From the NCBI GenBank assembly GCA_019307815.1, contig JAFDIV010000014.1, positions 31,744 to 95,743 of the forward strand: a stretch of 64,000 nucleotides of DNA. The letters run 5' to 3'. The translations under genes were made by a program, and so were the position numbers. The notes under the pieces were generated by a model. The model saw only the letters and a program-made list of their open reading frames with translations. It had not been told where the DNA came from and made no database searches. Each line of letters begins with the position of its first letter. Position 1 is the stretch's first letter. This document shows, in pieces, positions 35,945-46,126 of the stretch. This DNA comes from Deltaproteobacteria bacterium. Lineage in GTDB: Bacteria; Desulfobacterota; DSM-4660; Desulfatiglandales; Desulfatiglandaceae.

Positions 35945-36703
35945 TCAAAGGACTTCAACCTCTATCCTGTCTGCCTCCTCTTTCCGTAGGGAAAGATGAT
36001 ATCCTTTCACTTTGATATCAATTGGGTCACCAAGTGGGGCCACTCGTTCCACTTCCACAACCGCCCCTGGGGTTACACCCATCTCTACAATCCGTTTGTT
36101 GGTCGACCCGCGGCTTTTTATCTTTACCACCTTACCCTTTTGCCCTGGTCTCAAATCTTTCAGCTTCGAGCTTGTCATTTTTTCCCTACTCCCTTTCTTT
36201 CTCTTTCTTCTCACCTCTTCAAGGGCTAGCGAAATACACCTTTCACAGTTATCCTGTGCCCGATCACGGTCACAATAGTGGGCAAACCCGGCAATCCACT
36301 TAGACCCACCCCGAGGGCACACTTCAACAAACTCTGCGAACTGTATGAATCGTTCCAGGATGCCCTTTGGGATGCAGTGTTCCATCTGGCATGCTGCCTT
36401 ATCTGCATCAGACTCATCCACCGCCAAGACATTTACGAAAAAATCCCGCAAGACCTCATGTCGCCGGATCACATCCTTTGCAGCGGCCTTCCCATTTGGT
36501 GTCAAGGTGATTACATCATATGGGGCGTAATTGATCAGCTTCTTTTGGGCAAGGGAGCGCAGTGCCCCTGTCACCGAAGCGTTACTCACCTTGAGGCGCC
36601 TGGCAATATCTTTGGGTCTGACGGCCTGCTTCTCAGCAATGATGTGAAAAATGGCCTCCAAGTAGTCCTCTAAGCTGGCCGTCAAGGTGGCTACAGCTGT
36701 CAT
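35945..36703 (-). CDS. DtxR/MntR-family iron or manganese regulator with C-terminal FeoA domain
   Basis: 252 residues. An N-terminal winged helix (SLEDYLEAIF, RPKDIARRLKVSNASVTGAL) is followed by the metal-binding and dimerisation region (AACQMEHCIPKGILERF) and a cysteine cluster (CDRDRAQDNCERC). The last 75 residues are a FeoA/SH3-like domain (KLKDLRPGQKGKVVKIKSRG). A GGAGG precedes the ATG. It probably represses its own operon and feoB in iron-replete cells through the two palindromes at 35664 and 36730. Confidence 0.9.
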   Translation of the reverse strand: MTAVATLTASLEDYLEAIFHIIAEKQAVRPKDIARRLKVSNASVTGALRSLAQKKLINYAPYDVITLTPNGKAAAKDVIRRHEVLRDFFVNVLAVDESDADKAACQMEHCIPKGILERFIQFAEFVEVCPRGGSKWIAGFAHYCDRDRAQDNCERCISLALEEVRRKRKKGSREKMTSSKLKDLRPGQKGKVVKIKSRGSTNKRIVEMGVTPGAVVEVERVAPLGDPIDIKVKGYHLSLRKEEADRIEVEVL

Positions 36704-36729
36704 CTGATACCTCCATGATGCATTCTTAA

Positions 36730-36745
36730 TTTTGGCATGCCTAAA
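36730..36745. promoter_or_regulatory. Iron-box-like palindrome upstream of the dtxR-like gene
   Basis: TTTTGGCATGCCTAAA has the same half-sites as the feoB box (TTTAGG/CCTAAA) with one mismatch and a CATG centre. It lies 27 bases upstream of the dtxR-like start, a position suited to autoregulation. Confidence 0.65.
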
Positions 36746-36904
36746 TTTTTATGGACTAACTAATCATTTGTCAAGGCTTTTTTCGATTTTTGCATAATTC
36801 CTTTGGGAACAGGACCAGCAAGTAGTGGTTTGGACTGATTTTCTTGGGGTCACTATGGGTGTGAATTGAGGTATGTAACAGCAGACAAGTCCATCCAAGG
36901 GAGA

Positions 36905-37211
36905 GTTAAACCCGGATTATGCGCCAATCTTCGAATTGACTTGTGAGGCAACATGTTACACTGTTTTGAGAGCACCTGTTTGGTGAAGGGTAATGGGATA
37001 TCCCTTAAGCGGCGTATCAGGCACTCACTTTGAAGGGATGGCAGTCATGTCATTTCCCTGCCCACCACGACACCGGCGCAGGCGGGGAGGAGCCTTGGCG
37101 ACGAGAAATCTTAAGATTTCTCCCTTCGCCTGCCTGCCTGCGCCTAGGCTCTGGCAGGCAGGCATTGCCTTAAACCGATTTGGTTGGCGTTCGCGCATAA
37201 TCTGGGTTAAA
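36905..37211. mobile_element. MITE-like element with 19-base terminal inverted repeats
   Basis: The left end reads TTAAACCCGGATTATGCGC (36906-36924); the right end, reversed, reads TTTAACCCAGATTATGCGC (37211-37193): 17 of 19 match. The roughly 307-base interior has no transposase but contains the perfect palindrome GAGAAATCTTAAGATTTCTC (37103-37122), GC-rich hairpins with GGCAGGCAGG, and a partial copy of the dispersed repeat (37048-37087). It fills most of the 529-base gap between dtxR and ahbB. I see no clear target-site duplication. Confidence 0.6.
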
Positions 37212-37232
37212 TACTTCGCTTACACCGGGCGG

Positions 37233-37679
37233 TTATACGTCAAAATGAACCTTGATCTTGAACATCTTGACCGCAGGCAGGTTTAAGATTTCCTTTACCC
37301 CTGTCTTCTCTGATATTTCCCTCAAGGCCTGCTTGATAAAATCCATATCCTCAGCAATAAATGTAAACCATACATTATAGGGGTGATTCCTTAAATAATT
37401 ATGCGTCACTCCTGGGTAGCTGTTCACTGTATCAACGAACAGTTTGAGTTTTTCTTCAGGCACTTTTGCGGCACATAGGGTGCTAGTAAAATCCAACCGG
37501 TGGGAATGAAAATTGCCGCCTATCCTGCGAATAACCCCTTTTTTCTTAAGCCTCTTAACCCTTTCCAGAACCTCTGACTCCGATAATCCCAGCCTCTCCC
37601 CTACAATCTGGTATGGCCTTTTGGCAATAGGAAAATGGGACTGGATCTCATTGAGTATCTGTTTATCGATCTCATCCAT
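37233..37679 (-). CDS. ahbB: Siroheme decarboxylase subunit (AhbA/AhbB, Lrp/AsnC fold)
   Basis: A 148-residue Lrp/AsnC-type protein: DEIDKQILNEIQSHFPIAKR then a helix-turn-helix-like segment, and HYLRNHPYNVWFT-type residues (NYLRNHPYNVWFTFIAEDMD). In the siroheme-dependent pathway AhbA and AhbB together decarboxylate siroheme to 12,18-didecarboxysiroheme. It overlaps ahbD by eight bases. Only one such subunit is seen; its partner may lie elsewhere, or it may be AhbA rather than AhbB. Confidence 0.88.
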   Translation of the reverse strand: MDEIDKQILNEIQSHFPIAKRPYQIVGERLGLSESEVLERVKRLKKKGVIRRIGGNFHSHRLDFTSTLCAAKVPEEKLKLFVDTVNSYPGVTHNYLRNHPYNVWFTFIAEDMDFIKQALREISEKTGVKEILNLPAVKMFKIKVHFDV

Positions 37680-38769
37680 GCCTCATCCCCTTCTTGGGTT
37701 GATAGGAACAAAGGGGTTCTTCGGCCAAAAAGTCCCCGGTGGCCTCATATGCCCTTGCCCTACATCCCCCGCACACCCTGATATATTCACACTGTCCACA
37801 CTTTCCCTTGTAATTGGAGTAATCCCGCAGCTGAGCAAATATGGGGGATTCGTTCCAAACCTTATGGAAAGGATCCTGCTTGACGTCCCCACAATTTAGT
37901 TCCAAATAGCCGCATGGCTGGACTACGCCATCATGGGAAATAAAACAGAAGGATGTCCCACCCAAGCATCCCCTTGTTACTGCATCAAGCCCATAGGTTT
38001 GGAAATCTACTCTTTCTCCTTTGGCATGGGCCTCCTGTCGCAATATCCGATAGTATTGGGGCGCACAGGTGGCCTTTAGGTATAAGGGCACCTTGTCTCT
38101 CATGTGATAAAACCAGCGCAAAAGCCTTTCATATTCTTCTGCGTCCACCTCCTGGTCTGCCAACTCTCTTGCCCTACCCGTTGGTACAAGTAAGAATAAA
38201 TGATGGGCCACTGCTCCAAGGCCAACGGCCAGTTCCATAATCTCATCAATCTGGTTCACATTGTGCCGTGTTACAGTGGTATTGATCTGGAAAGGCATCG
38301 CCCCCTTCCTGAGCAGTTCAATACCAGACATGGCCGCATCAAAGGCCCCATCCACCTTCCTGAAGGCATCGTGCTGAGACGCGGTGGCTCCGTCTATGGA
38401 AATGCTAACCCTTTTTATTCCAGCATCCTTCATCCTCCTTACCAGGAATTCGGTCAAAAGTGTGCCGTTGGTGGCCATGACCATGCGCAGGCCCTTTTCA
38501 GTTCCCTCTTCGGCCAGTTTGAAGATGTCTCCCCTTAGAAGCGGCTCTCCTCCGGTAAGGATCACTATCGGTTTACCCACAAGGGCAATCTCATCCAAGA
38601 TCTGGAGGCATCTTTCAGTGTCCAGTTCCCCAGGGTATGGGCCTTTTTCTGCCGCGGCCCTGCAATGGACGCAGTTCAGGTTGCAGCTCCGGGTCACTTC
38701 CCAGGCCACCAGACGCAATTGATTGGACTTTACCGAGTGCATATGTGCTGGATGAGATGTCATGTCCAT
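37672..38769 (-). CDS. ahbD: Heme b synthase, radical SAM (AhbD)
   Basis: About 365 residues. The radical SAM cysteines are in SCNLNCVHC with the glycine-rich LTGGEPLL behind them. A C-terminal cysteine set for a second cluster (CGYLELNC, then CGQCEYIRVCGGCRA) is typical of AhbD, which converts iron-coproporphyrin III to heme b. The start at 38769 is preferred; an earlier ATG at 38817 would overlap hemB by 32 bases. It lies in the operon ahbC-hemB-ahbD-ahbB. Confidence 0.93.
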   Translation of the reverse strand: MDMTSHPAHMHSVKSNQLRLVAWEVTRSCNLNCVHCRAAAEKGPYPGELDTERCLQILDEIALVGKPIVILTGGEPLLRGDIFKLAEEGTEKGLRMVMATNGTLLTEFLVRRMKDAGIKRVSISIDGATASQHDAFRKVDGAFDAAMSGIELLRKGAMPFQINTTVTRHNVNQIDEIMELAVGLGAVAHHLFLLVPTGRARELADQEVDAEEYERLLRWFYHMRDKVPLYLKATCAPQYYRILRQEAHAKGERVDFQTYGLDAVTRGCLGGTSFCFISHDGVVQPCGYLELNCGDVKQDPFHKVWNESPIFAQLRDYSNYKGKCGQCEYIRVCGGCRARAYEATGDFLAEEPLCSYQPKKGMRHG

Positions 38770-38785
38770 ACCTTGAGGCCCTGTC

Positions 38786-39748
38786 TTAACCCAATGCCAT
38801 GGCCGCCTCTTTGGCAAAATAGGTGAGAATAAGGTCAGCCCCTGCCCTTTTTATGGCAGTAAGCATTTCCATCATGACCCTTTTTCCATCAATCCACCCC
38901 TTTTCTTCAGCGGCCTTCACCATGGCATATTCCCCGCTTACGTTATAGGCAGCCACAGGGTTCAGGCAAACCTCCCGGACGGCCCTCACGATATCAAGGT
39001 ATGCCATGGCAGGTTTGACCATAATGATATCCGCCCCCTCTTCCAGATCCAATTCAGCCTCCTTTATGGCCTCCAATGCATTGGCTGGATCCATTTGGTA
39101 GGTGGATCGGTCTCCGAACTGGGGTGCCGAATCAGCCGCATCCCTAAAAGGGCCATAAAATGCAGAGGCGTACTTTACTGCATAGGAAAGAATCCCAATG
39201 TCCTTGAACCCCTCCTGGTCAAGGGCCTTACGAATCGCAGCTACCCTACCGTCCATCATGTCTGATGGGGCAACCAGATCAGCGCCTGCCTTGGCATGGG
39301 ACACAGCCTGCCTAGCAAGCAGTTCCAAGGTGGCGTCGTTATCCACATCCCCATCCTTAATCACGCCGCAGTGGCCGTGATCCGTATATTCGCACATGCA
39401 TACATCCGTGATAATAAGCATATCGGGCAATTTTTCCTTTATCGCAGAAACGGCCTGCTGCACCACGCCGTCAGAGGCCCAAGAACGGCTACCAACAGGA
39501 TCCTTCTTATCCGGAATACCAAACAAAATAACTGCGGGGATCCCCAAGCCCCAGGCCTCTCTGGCCTCATGGGCAACACGGTCCACGGAAAACTGAAATT
39601 GCCCTGGCATGGAAGGGATGGGATCTTTTATTCCTTTACCAGGTTTGACAAACAAGGGATAAATAAGGTCTTTTGGCGAAAGGGTGGTTTCCCTAACCAT
39701 TTCCCTCAAGACCTTTGTCCTCCTGAGCCTCCTGGGTCGTATGATCAT
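38786..39748 (-). CDS. hemB: Porphobilinogen synthase
   Basis: 320-residue delta-aminolevulinic acid dehydratase making porphobilinogen. Zinc ligands are in [12 protein letters not shown]; substrate lysines lie in [16 protein letters not shown] and [15 protein letters not shown] at 39748 is used because GGAGG lies seven bases upstream and [17 protein letters not shown] is the usual start. It sits between ahbC and ahbD, supplying the tetrapyrrole precursor for the same pathway. Confidence 0.97.
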   Translation of the reverse strand: MIIRPRRLRRTKVLREMVRETTLSPKDLIYPLFVKPGKGIKDPIPSMPGQFQFSVDRVAHEAREAWGLGIPAVILFGIPDKKDPVGSRSWASDGVVQQAVSAIKEKLPDMLIITDVCMCEYTDHGHCGVIKDGDVDNDATLELLARQAVSHAKAGADLVAPSDMMDGRVAAIRKALDQEGFKDIGILSYAVKYASAFYGPFRDAADSAPQFGDRSTYQMDPANALEAIKEAELDLEEGADIIMVKPAMAYLDIVRAVREVCLNPVAAYNVSGEYAMVKAAEEKGWIDGKRVMMEMLTAIKRAGADLILTYFAKEAAMALG

Positions 39749-39761
39749 CTCAAGGCCTCCG

Positions 39762-40952
39762 TTACAGGTTAGACTTACTGATCTCCTCATCGGTCAGGTA
39801 ACAGGCGGGGTCAGGGGCCCATATATCTCCGGTTACCGCCTCGGCCCTTACCCTGAAATTCCCCCCGCATATGTCCAGCCAGGCACAACGGGCGCAACGG
39901 CCCTTTACATGTTTCTTTTTTTCTTTCAATTGGGCCATAAGTGGGTTAGAGAGGTCTTTCCAGATTTCGCTAAAGGGCCTCTCCCTCACGTTTCCGAAGC
40001 TGTAATGTCTCCAGAACTGATCAGCATGGACCGATCCATCCCAGCTCACACACCCAATGCCCCGACCCGAGTTATTCCCTTCATTCATTCTAAGTAGTTC
40101 AAGGACCTCTTGGGCCCTGGGATTGCCTTCTCGTTTCATTCTTAAATAGAGGTAGGGGCCATCGGCATGGTTGTCCACTGTGAGCACCTCAACCGCTATA
40201 CCCTTGTCATGAAGCTCTTTGGTCCTATCAATGATGAGATCCACAACCCGTCTGGTCTCTTCGTGGCTTAGATCAGCCTCCACCAGGTCGCTGCCCCGTC
40301 CAGCATACACTAAATGATAAAAGCAAACCCTGGGTATCCCTTCCTTCTCCAGTAAATCAAATATGCGAGGGATCTCTCCGGCATTCATTCGATTTATGGT
40401 AAAACGAAGGCCCACCTTCAGCCCCACGGCCTGACAATTCTTGATCCCCTCCATGGCAGCCTTAAACGCGCCCTTTTTTCCGCGGAACCGATCGTTGACC
40501 TCCTCCATACCATCTAGGCTGACCCCAACGTAAGAAAGCCCAATACCCCTTAATTCCTCGGCCTTTTCCCTGCTTATGAGGGTGCCGTTTGTTGAGATCA
40601 CTGCCCTCATCCCTTTGCTCACAGCATATCGGGCAAGCTTTGTCAAATCAGGTCTAACAAGGGGTTCCCCACCGCTGAAAAGCAACACGGGTGCGCCAAA
40701 GTCGGCCAGGTCATCGATCAGGGCAATACCCTCTTCATAGGAAAGCTCCCCTTTCTCGCCCTGGCTCTGGGCCTTGGCATAGCAATGAACGCATCGTAGG
40801 TTGCACGCCCGTGTTACGTTCCAAACCACTACAGGTCTTTTGTCCGCAGAAAATTGAAGGAGGTGGGAAGGCAAATTCTTTGACTGCCTTCCATATCGTA
40901 AGGCATCAGATGGTTCCACCGTACCGCAATACAGTTTGGATATGCCAATCAT
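39762..40952 (-). CDS. ahbC: Radical SAM heme-pathway enzyme AhbC
   Basis: 396 residues. Radical SAM motif [24 protein letters not shown], and a C-terminal cysteine pattern [19 protein letters not shown]. AhbC removes the acetate side chains of 12,18-didecarboxysiroheme to give iron-coproporphyrin III. It is the first gene of the operon, reading minus strand from about 40.95 kb, and precedes hemB by 13 bases. Confidence 0.92.
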   Translation of the reverse strand: MIGISKLYCGTVEPSDALRYGRQSKNLPSHLLQFSADKRPVVVWNVTRACNLRCVHCYAKAQSQGEKGELSYEEGIALIDDLADFGAPVLLFSGGEPLVRPDLTKLARYAVSKGMRAVISTNGTLISREKAEELRGIGLSYVGVSLDGMEEVNDRFRGKKGAFKAAMEGIKNCQAVGLKVGLRFTINRMNAGEIPRIFDLLEKEGIPRVCFYHLVYAGRGSDLVEADLSHEETRRVVDLIIDRTKELHDKGIAVEVLTVDNHADGPYLYLRMKREGNPRAQEVLELLRMNEGNNSGRGIGCVSWDGSVHADQFWRHYSFGNVRERPFSEIWKDLSNPLMAQLKEKKKHVKGRCARCAWLDICGGNFRVRAEAVTGDIWAPDPACYLTDEEISKSNL

Positions 40953-41072
40953 TTTCTATTCCTCAGTGCTCCCTATCCGCAGAAGGCCCGGAAAGGCCAA
41001 CGTGCACCTCCATCTAGTAGCAGGGGTGGAAGAAAAGGCTGGAGGGAATTGGGAGGGCATTCAGGTCGGGGG

Positions 41073-42857
41073 CTATGCCTGATATTCCTGCCTGTAGTAC
41101 CGTTTGATAAGCTCATTTACGTATTTTTCCATATCCAGCACTGCTTCTTCATTGATGACGAAGTTGTCCACACCCGCACGCTCTTTTACCAGTTTAAGGC
41201 CATATTCCAACTTCTTGGCAAGATTAAAGGCCAAAGATCCCGCCTCTTCCCCTGTCTTGATGGCCTGATCAACAATGGCATCAATGGCACTGTCATCAAA
41301 GGTAATATGGATGTCAAGTTTTTCCAGCATGGAGGCCTCTTCCAGCCTGATCTGCTCAACCATTTCTTTGAAATCATCAAAGGCTGCGTTCACGTCCGTG
41401 ACATTTTTGAGATAAAGGGTTGCAATCAAAGCCATGCGTCTTTCGCTGATTTCCAAGCCTGACTTCTTGGTAAACTCCTCCTTGCGTTGAGAGATATAGG
41501 CCTTGATATTTTCAAACTCCTTTTCCTTAGCCAGCTCAAAGCGTCTCTCCCGTTCCGGATCAGAAGGATTGGCTAGCAACAATTCCAGCTCCTTCTCGGG
41601 ATTCTCTACCACCGCTGTTGTCACCACGAACTTCCGTATGTTGGTGGAAGGGAGCTTTTTCTCAAATGGTATCAAGACCTTCTCGATGGCGCTCACGAGA
41701 CCTCTGGCCCCTGTCTTTTCCTCAGCAGCTATCTCGGCGATCTTTATCAATGCCTCATCCTCAAACGTTATGTCAATGCCATAGGCCCTGAAATCCAGCC
41801 GTTTGCTGATAATAATAGGGTTGTTGGGATTCTTGAGAATCTCAACCAAATCCTCTTTGGTAAGCTCATCAAACACCACGATAACAGGAAGCCTGCCAAC
41901 AAATTCGGACTCAAAACCAAATTCAATGAGATCCTGGGCAGTAACCTCCTTCAAGATATCCCACTGCACCTCAGGTGAGCGCACATCCGCCTCAAACCCT
42001 ATACCTTGTTTCTGCAATCGCCTCTTGATGATCTTGGCCAGTTCACCGAAGGCCCCACTCATAATGAAGAGAATATTTCTGGTATTGACCACCTTTTTCT
42101 CTTTCTTACCTGTCCTTCGGTAATGCTCTATGGCCTGGATCTGGGATATGGGATCATGAGGGACCTTGAGGTCCACCTCTGTCTCTTCCATGGGTTTAAG
42201 AAGGGCTCTCTGGACACCGGTACGGGACACGTCATGGCCGAAGAAGTTCTGGGCAGAGGCTATCTTGTCGATCTCATCAATGTAGATGATGCCATTTTCA
42301 GCCAAGGAAATATCCTCGTTGGCTTCATAGACCAAGTCCCGGACGAGATCTTCCACATCGCCTCCCACATAACCTGTTTCGCTGAACTTGGTAGCATCAC
42401 CCTTTACAAAAGGCACTCCCAGTTTCTGGGCGATAAGCTTGATCATATAGGTCTTTCCAACACCAGTAGGGCCTATCATTAGCACATTGTTCTTTATCAT
42501 CCCAACACGGGAATGACCGGCCTTTTCCGCACGCTTGGTATGCTTTATTCGATTAAAATGTGTGCATATCTTTGTGGCCAAGATGGCCTTGGCATCCTTT
42601 TGCTTGACCACATAACTGTCCAAATAGGCCTCCAGCTCCTCGGGGAGCATGTCAAAGGCAGGCAGGCCCTCTTCTTTGCCCGAAGTGCCTTCGTCTGTCC
42701 GCCCCCCTTCGGCCTTGGGAAAAACAAAGGGGGATATTACCTTTACCCGGTTCCCATATTTCTTGGAAAGGTAATCACTCAGTTCCTTTTCCAGTTCTTT
42801 CTGGTTTGGGATCTTGGAAGCTCTTTCGCTCTCTATCATAAATTTCTCATCTTTCAT
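41073..42857 (-). CDS. ClpX-like AAA+ ATPase with a C-terminal extension
   Basis: A 594-residue ATPase. Walker A GPTGVGKTY (129-137), Walker B IIYIDEIDK (190-198), and ClpX-type sensor regions are intact. It keeps an IGF tripeptide (residues 286-288) at the ClpP-docking loop position, so it may bind ClpP. It lacks the N-terminal zinc finger of ClpX; the first 70 residues are a different charged segment. After the small domain an extra ~170-residue helical tail (ERRFELAKEKEFENIKAYIS and onward) is unlike ClpX. No clpP is adjacent. Confidence 0.8.
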   Translation of the reverse strand: MKDEKFMIESERASKIPNQKELEKELSDYLSKKYGNRVKVISPFVFPKAEGGRTDEGTSGKEEGLPAFDMLPEELEAYLDSYVVKQKDAKAILATKICTHFNRIKHTKRAEKAGHSRVGMIKNNVLMIGPTGVGKTYMIKLIAQKLGVPFVKGDATKFSETGYVGGDVEDLVRDLVYEANEDISLAENGIIYIDEIDKIASAQNFFGHDVSRTGVQRALLKPMEETEVDLKVPHDPISQIQAIEHYRRTGKKEKKVVNTRNILFIMSGAFGELAKIIKRRLQKQGIGFEADVRSPEVQWDILKEVTAQDLIEFGFESEFVGRLPVIVVFDELTKEDLVEILKNPNNPIIISKRLDFRAYGIDITFEDEALIKIAEIAAEEKTGARGLVSAIEKVLIPFEKKLPSTNIRKFVVTTAVVENPEKELELLLANPSDPERERRFELAKEKEFENIKAYISQRKEEFTKKSGLEISERRMALIATLYLKNVTDVNAAFDDFKEMVEQIRLEEASMLEKLDIHITFDDSAIDAIVDQAIKTGEEAGSLAFNLAKKLEYGLKLVKERAGVDNFVINEEAVLDMEKYVNELIKRYYRQEYQA

Positions 42858-43135
42858 TTTAATACCATGCCTTTTTAGGTGTTCATCAATAATTAATCCT
42901 GCCTATTACGGCCAAATTTCCATTATGTTCGTATCGGTATTCTTACTACAAATATCATACCATAACCTGTATCCATACATAAATCAAAGTTTGTGGATAA
43001 AAATGCCAATTCCAATATATTCATTCACCCCTCTGATTTCAACCCCTGGTATGGCAACCCTGTTGACTCCTCAGCATGGATCATTTAGACTCACCATAGC
43101 CAGATCCAATCTACCTCAACCAAAATGGAGATATC

Positions 43136-46126
43136 ATGCCAGCCAGGCTTGAAATCAGGCTAAAGAGGGAACTTTTTGACGCTGAAGGGGCCACTGTTCA
43201 GAAAAAGGCCAGGGAGTATTTCGGATTCGATGTGGAAGGAATCCGGGTGATCCGCGTTCTAACCTTTGATTCGTCCCTTACTGAGGCACAGTTGGAGCAG
43301 GTTCGGAAGGAAATCTTCACCAACCCTGTCACAGAGGAATCTTCATACAAGCCCATTTCCAAGGACTTCGACTGGCTGATCTGGATAGGCTTCCGGCCAG
43401 GAGTTAGGGATACTGCCGGCAGCACGGCTGGCGAGGCCATAGAAGACCTTCTGGGCATACAACTTGGCCCTGACCAAGCCATTTATACGTCCAAACTTTA
43501 TGAGATCAGAGGGAATCTTCAAAAATATCAGGTTGAAAGCATTGCCCGGGATCTCCTGGCAAATGACATCATACAACAGTGGAAGGTCTATTCCAGAAAT
43601 AACTGGGATCCTGAAAAAGGCATTGGGTTTCCTATTCCTAAGGTCATGTTGGAGCACGAACCCCAAGTCTCCATAATCCCCATTGGGAGCGATGAAGAAC
43701 TCAGACGCATTTCACTAGAAAGGAATCTGGCTCTCAGAGACAGCGACATTCCGGTTATCCGACAATACTTTCTGAGAGACGATATCCTTGAAGAGAGAAA
43801 GAAGCTTGGGCTTAGTCTCCCCACAGACGTGGAGCTGGAATACATTTCCCAGGCCCGCAGCGACCATTGCAATCACAATACCTTCAGGGGGCTGTTCCGT
43901 TACCATGACCTGGCCTCTGGTGAAAAAAAGGTGGTGGATAATCTCTTTAAGACCTGCATAGAAGAACCCACTCTGGAACTAGCCAAGAAAAAGGATTGGG
44001 TTGTCTCGGTGCTGTGGGACAACGCAGGGGTCGGCCGTTTTGACGAGGATAGCTATTATGTCATCACGGGTGAGACACATAACAGTCCTTCCAACATGGA
44101 GGCATACGGTGGAGCCCTTACCGGTATTGTGGGCATCTACCGCGATCCCATGGGCACTGGCAAGGGGTCAAAACTAATCCTTGGCATGTATGCCTACTGT
44201 GTAGGGCCACGGGATTACAATGGCGAGCTTTCTCCACATCTTCACCCGCGCAGGCTTTTGGATGGGGTAATCGAAGGTGTGAGAGACGGAGGCAACAAAA
44301 GTGGAGTGCCTACGCCTTACGGTCTGCTGCTCTTTGATGAGTCTTACCTGGGCAAATGCCTGGTATTTGTCACTGCCATGGGTATCATGCCCGCTGAGAT
44401 AGGAGGGGAGTCTTCTCATAAGAAAATCACGAGTCCAGGCGACCTCATCATCATGTCAGGTGGCCGGGTTGGCAAAGACGGCATTCATGGAGTTACGGCA
44501 GCCTCTGAAACCTATAGTGAACACACACCTGCCGGACATGTCCAGATCGGTGACCCTTACACGCAAAAAAAGATGCATGATTTTCTTCTGGAAGCCAGGG
44601 ATGAAGGACTCATTGCCTTTATTACGGACTGCGGAGGTGGTGGGCTTTCTTCGTCAGTGGGTGAATCGGCCCGGTTCAGTAATGGATGCAAGGTTGATCT
44701 GGACAAGGTTCCCTTGAAATACGAGGGCCTGGACCAGTGGGAGATATGGGTCTCTGAATCACAAGAGAGAATGACTATTGCTGTGAGGCCCGAGCATCTG
44801 GAGCGCTTCATGGAGCTATCCAGAAAGCATGCTGTGGAGAGCACCGTAATAGGCCAATACAATGACTCGGGGTATCTCCGCCTGGATTACAAGGGAAAAA
44901 CCTGTGCTTATGTGCGTATGGACTTTTTACAGTCCGAATTTCCCCAGTGGGAGTTTGATGCAGAGTGGGTTCCGCCTGCCCTCAGGGGCCTGTCAGAGCC
45001 AGTCTATACAGAACCCCAGGACCATGGGCGTCTTCTCAAAGACATGCTTACCAGGCCCAATATCTGTGCACGGAATTGGATAGCCCGCCAGTATGACCAT
45101 GAGGTCCAGGGCGGCAGTGTCATCAAACCGCTTGTGGGGAGACAACAGGATGTCCCAACAGATGCTGCAGTGGTGCGCCCCCTGCTGGACCGCAAAAGGG
45201 GTATTGCGGTTTCCCAGGCCCTGAACCCCTTCTATTCTCTTATTGACACCTACCACATGGTAGCAGCCACCATTGATGAGGCAGTGCGAAAAGCGGTCTC
45301 CGTTGGGGGCAACCCTGAACATTTGGGAGGCGTGGACAATTTCTGCTGGCCCTCTGTTGAATACCACCCGACCGAAAACCCGGATGGAAAATACAAGGCC
45401 GCCCAGCTTGTGCGTGCCAACTGGGCGCTCAGAGACTATTGCCTCTCCTATGGCATCCCTCTGTTGTCCGGAAAGGACAGCATGTATATTGACGGCAACC
45501 TGAGGGGTCCTTATGGAGAGAGACGAAAAGTATCAGGCCTTCCTACCCTCCTTTTCACGGTCTGCAGTGTAGTGGAAGATATTACCAAATGCGTTACCAT
45601 GGATGCCAAATTTCCCGGAGACCTTGTCTATGTGGTGGGACAGACCCGTGATGAACTGGGGGCAAGTGAATTCTACCAAAGGATGGGCTTTGTGGGACTA
45701 AAGGTGCCCCAGGTGGACGCAGAACAATTGCTCCCTATCTATCGAAGAATGGCAAGGGCCATTGACCAGGAACTGGTGGCCTCTTGCCATGCCTTGGGTA
45801 GAGGGGGGCTAGCCATCCATCTAGCACTGGTGGCCATGGCTGGGGAGCTGGGAATGGCTATTGATCTCCAGGCGATCCCAAAGGCCGAAGGCATTACCTC
45901 TACTCAAATCCTTTACTCTGAGACCTGTGGAAGGTTTCTGGTAACCGTGGATCCTGAGAGGAAAAAGGCCTTCGAGGACCTTATGGCGGATGTCCCGTTT
46001 GCCCAGGTAGGAACGGTTACAGAGGAGCCCAGCTTCCGGATCTCAGATAGCAGCGGGACACTGATTCAAGAATACGTCATGGAACTCAAATCCTGTTGGA
46101 AACGGCCATTTGGAGACCTCATATGA
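43136..46126 (+). CDS. purL: Phosphoribosylformylglycinamidine synthase, PurS-PurL fusion
   Basis: 996 residues. About the first 160 resemble one or two PurS-like domains; the rest is PurL with an ATP site (GETHNSPSNMEAYGGALTG), GKDGIHGVTAASE, and TDCGGGGLSSSVG. The enzyme converts FGAR to FGAM using ammonia supplied by PurQ. GGAG precedes the ATG. The purQ start overlaps the purL stop (ATGA). Confidence 0.95.
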   Translation: MPARLEIRLKRELFDAEGATVQKKAREYFGFDVEGIRVIRVLTFDSSLTEAQLEQVRKEIFTNPVTEESSYKPISKDFDWLIWIGFRPGVRDTAGSTAGEAIEDLLGIQLGPDQAIYTSKLYEIRGNLQKYQVESIARDLLANDIIQQWKVYSRNNWDPEKGIGFPIPKVMLEHEPQVSIIPIGSDEELRRISLERNLALRDSDIPVIRQYFLRDDILEERKKLGLSLPTDVELEYISQARSDHCNHNTFRGLFRYHDLASGEKKVVDNLFKTCIEEPTLELAKKKDWVVSVLWDNAGVGRFDEDSYYVITGETHNSPSNMEAYGGALTGIVGIYRDPMGTGKGSKLILGMYAYCVGPRDYNGELSPHLHPRRLLDGVIEGVRDGGNKSGVPTPYGLLLFDESYLGKCLVFVTAMGIMPAEIGGESSHKKITSPGDLIIMSGGRVGKDGIHGVTAASETYSEHTPAGHVQIGDPYTQKKMHDFLLEARDEGLIAFITDCGGGGLSSSVGESARFSNGCKVDLDKVPLKYEGLDQWEIWVSESQERMTIAVRPEHLERFMELSRKHAVESTVIGQYNDSGYLRLDYKGKTCAYVRMDFLQSEFPQWEFDAEWVPPALRGLSEPVYTEPQDHGRLLKDMLTRPNICARNWIARQYDHEVQGGSVIKPLVGRQQDVPTDAAVVRPLLDRKRGIAVSQALNPFYSLIDTYHMVAATIDEAVRKAVSVGGNPEHLGGVDNFCWPSVEYHPTENPDGKYKAAQLVRANWALRDYCLSYGIPLLSGKDSMYIDGNLRGPYGERRKVSGLPTLLFTVCSVVEDITKCVTMDAKFPGDLVYVVGQTRDELGASEFYQRMGFVGLKVPQVDAEQLLPIYRRMARAIDQELVASCHALGRGGLAIHLALVAMAGELGMAIDLQAIPKAEGITSTQILYSETCGRFLVTVDPERKKAFEDLMADVPFAQVGTVTEEPSFRISDSSGTLIQEYVMELKSCWKRPFGDLI

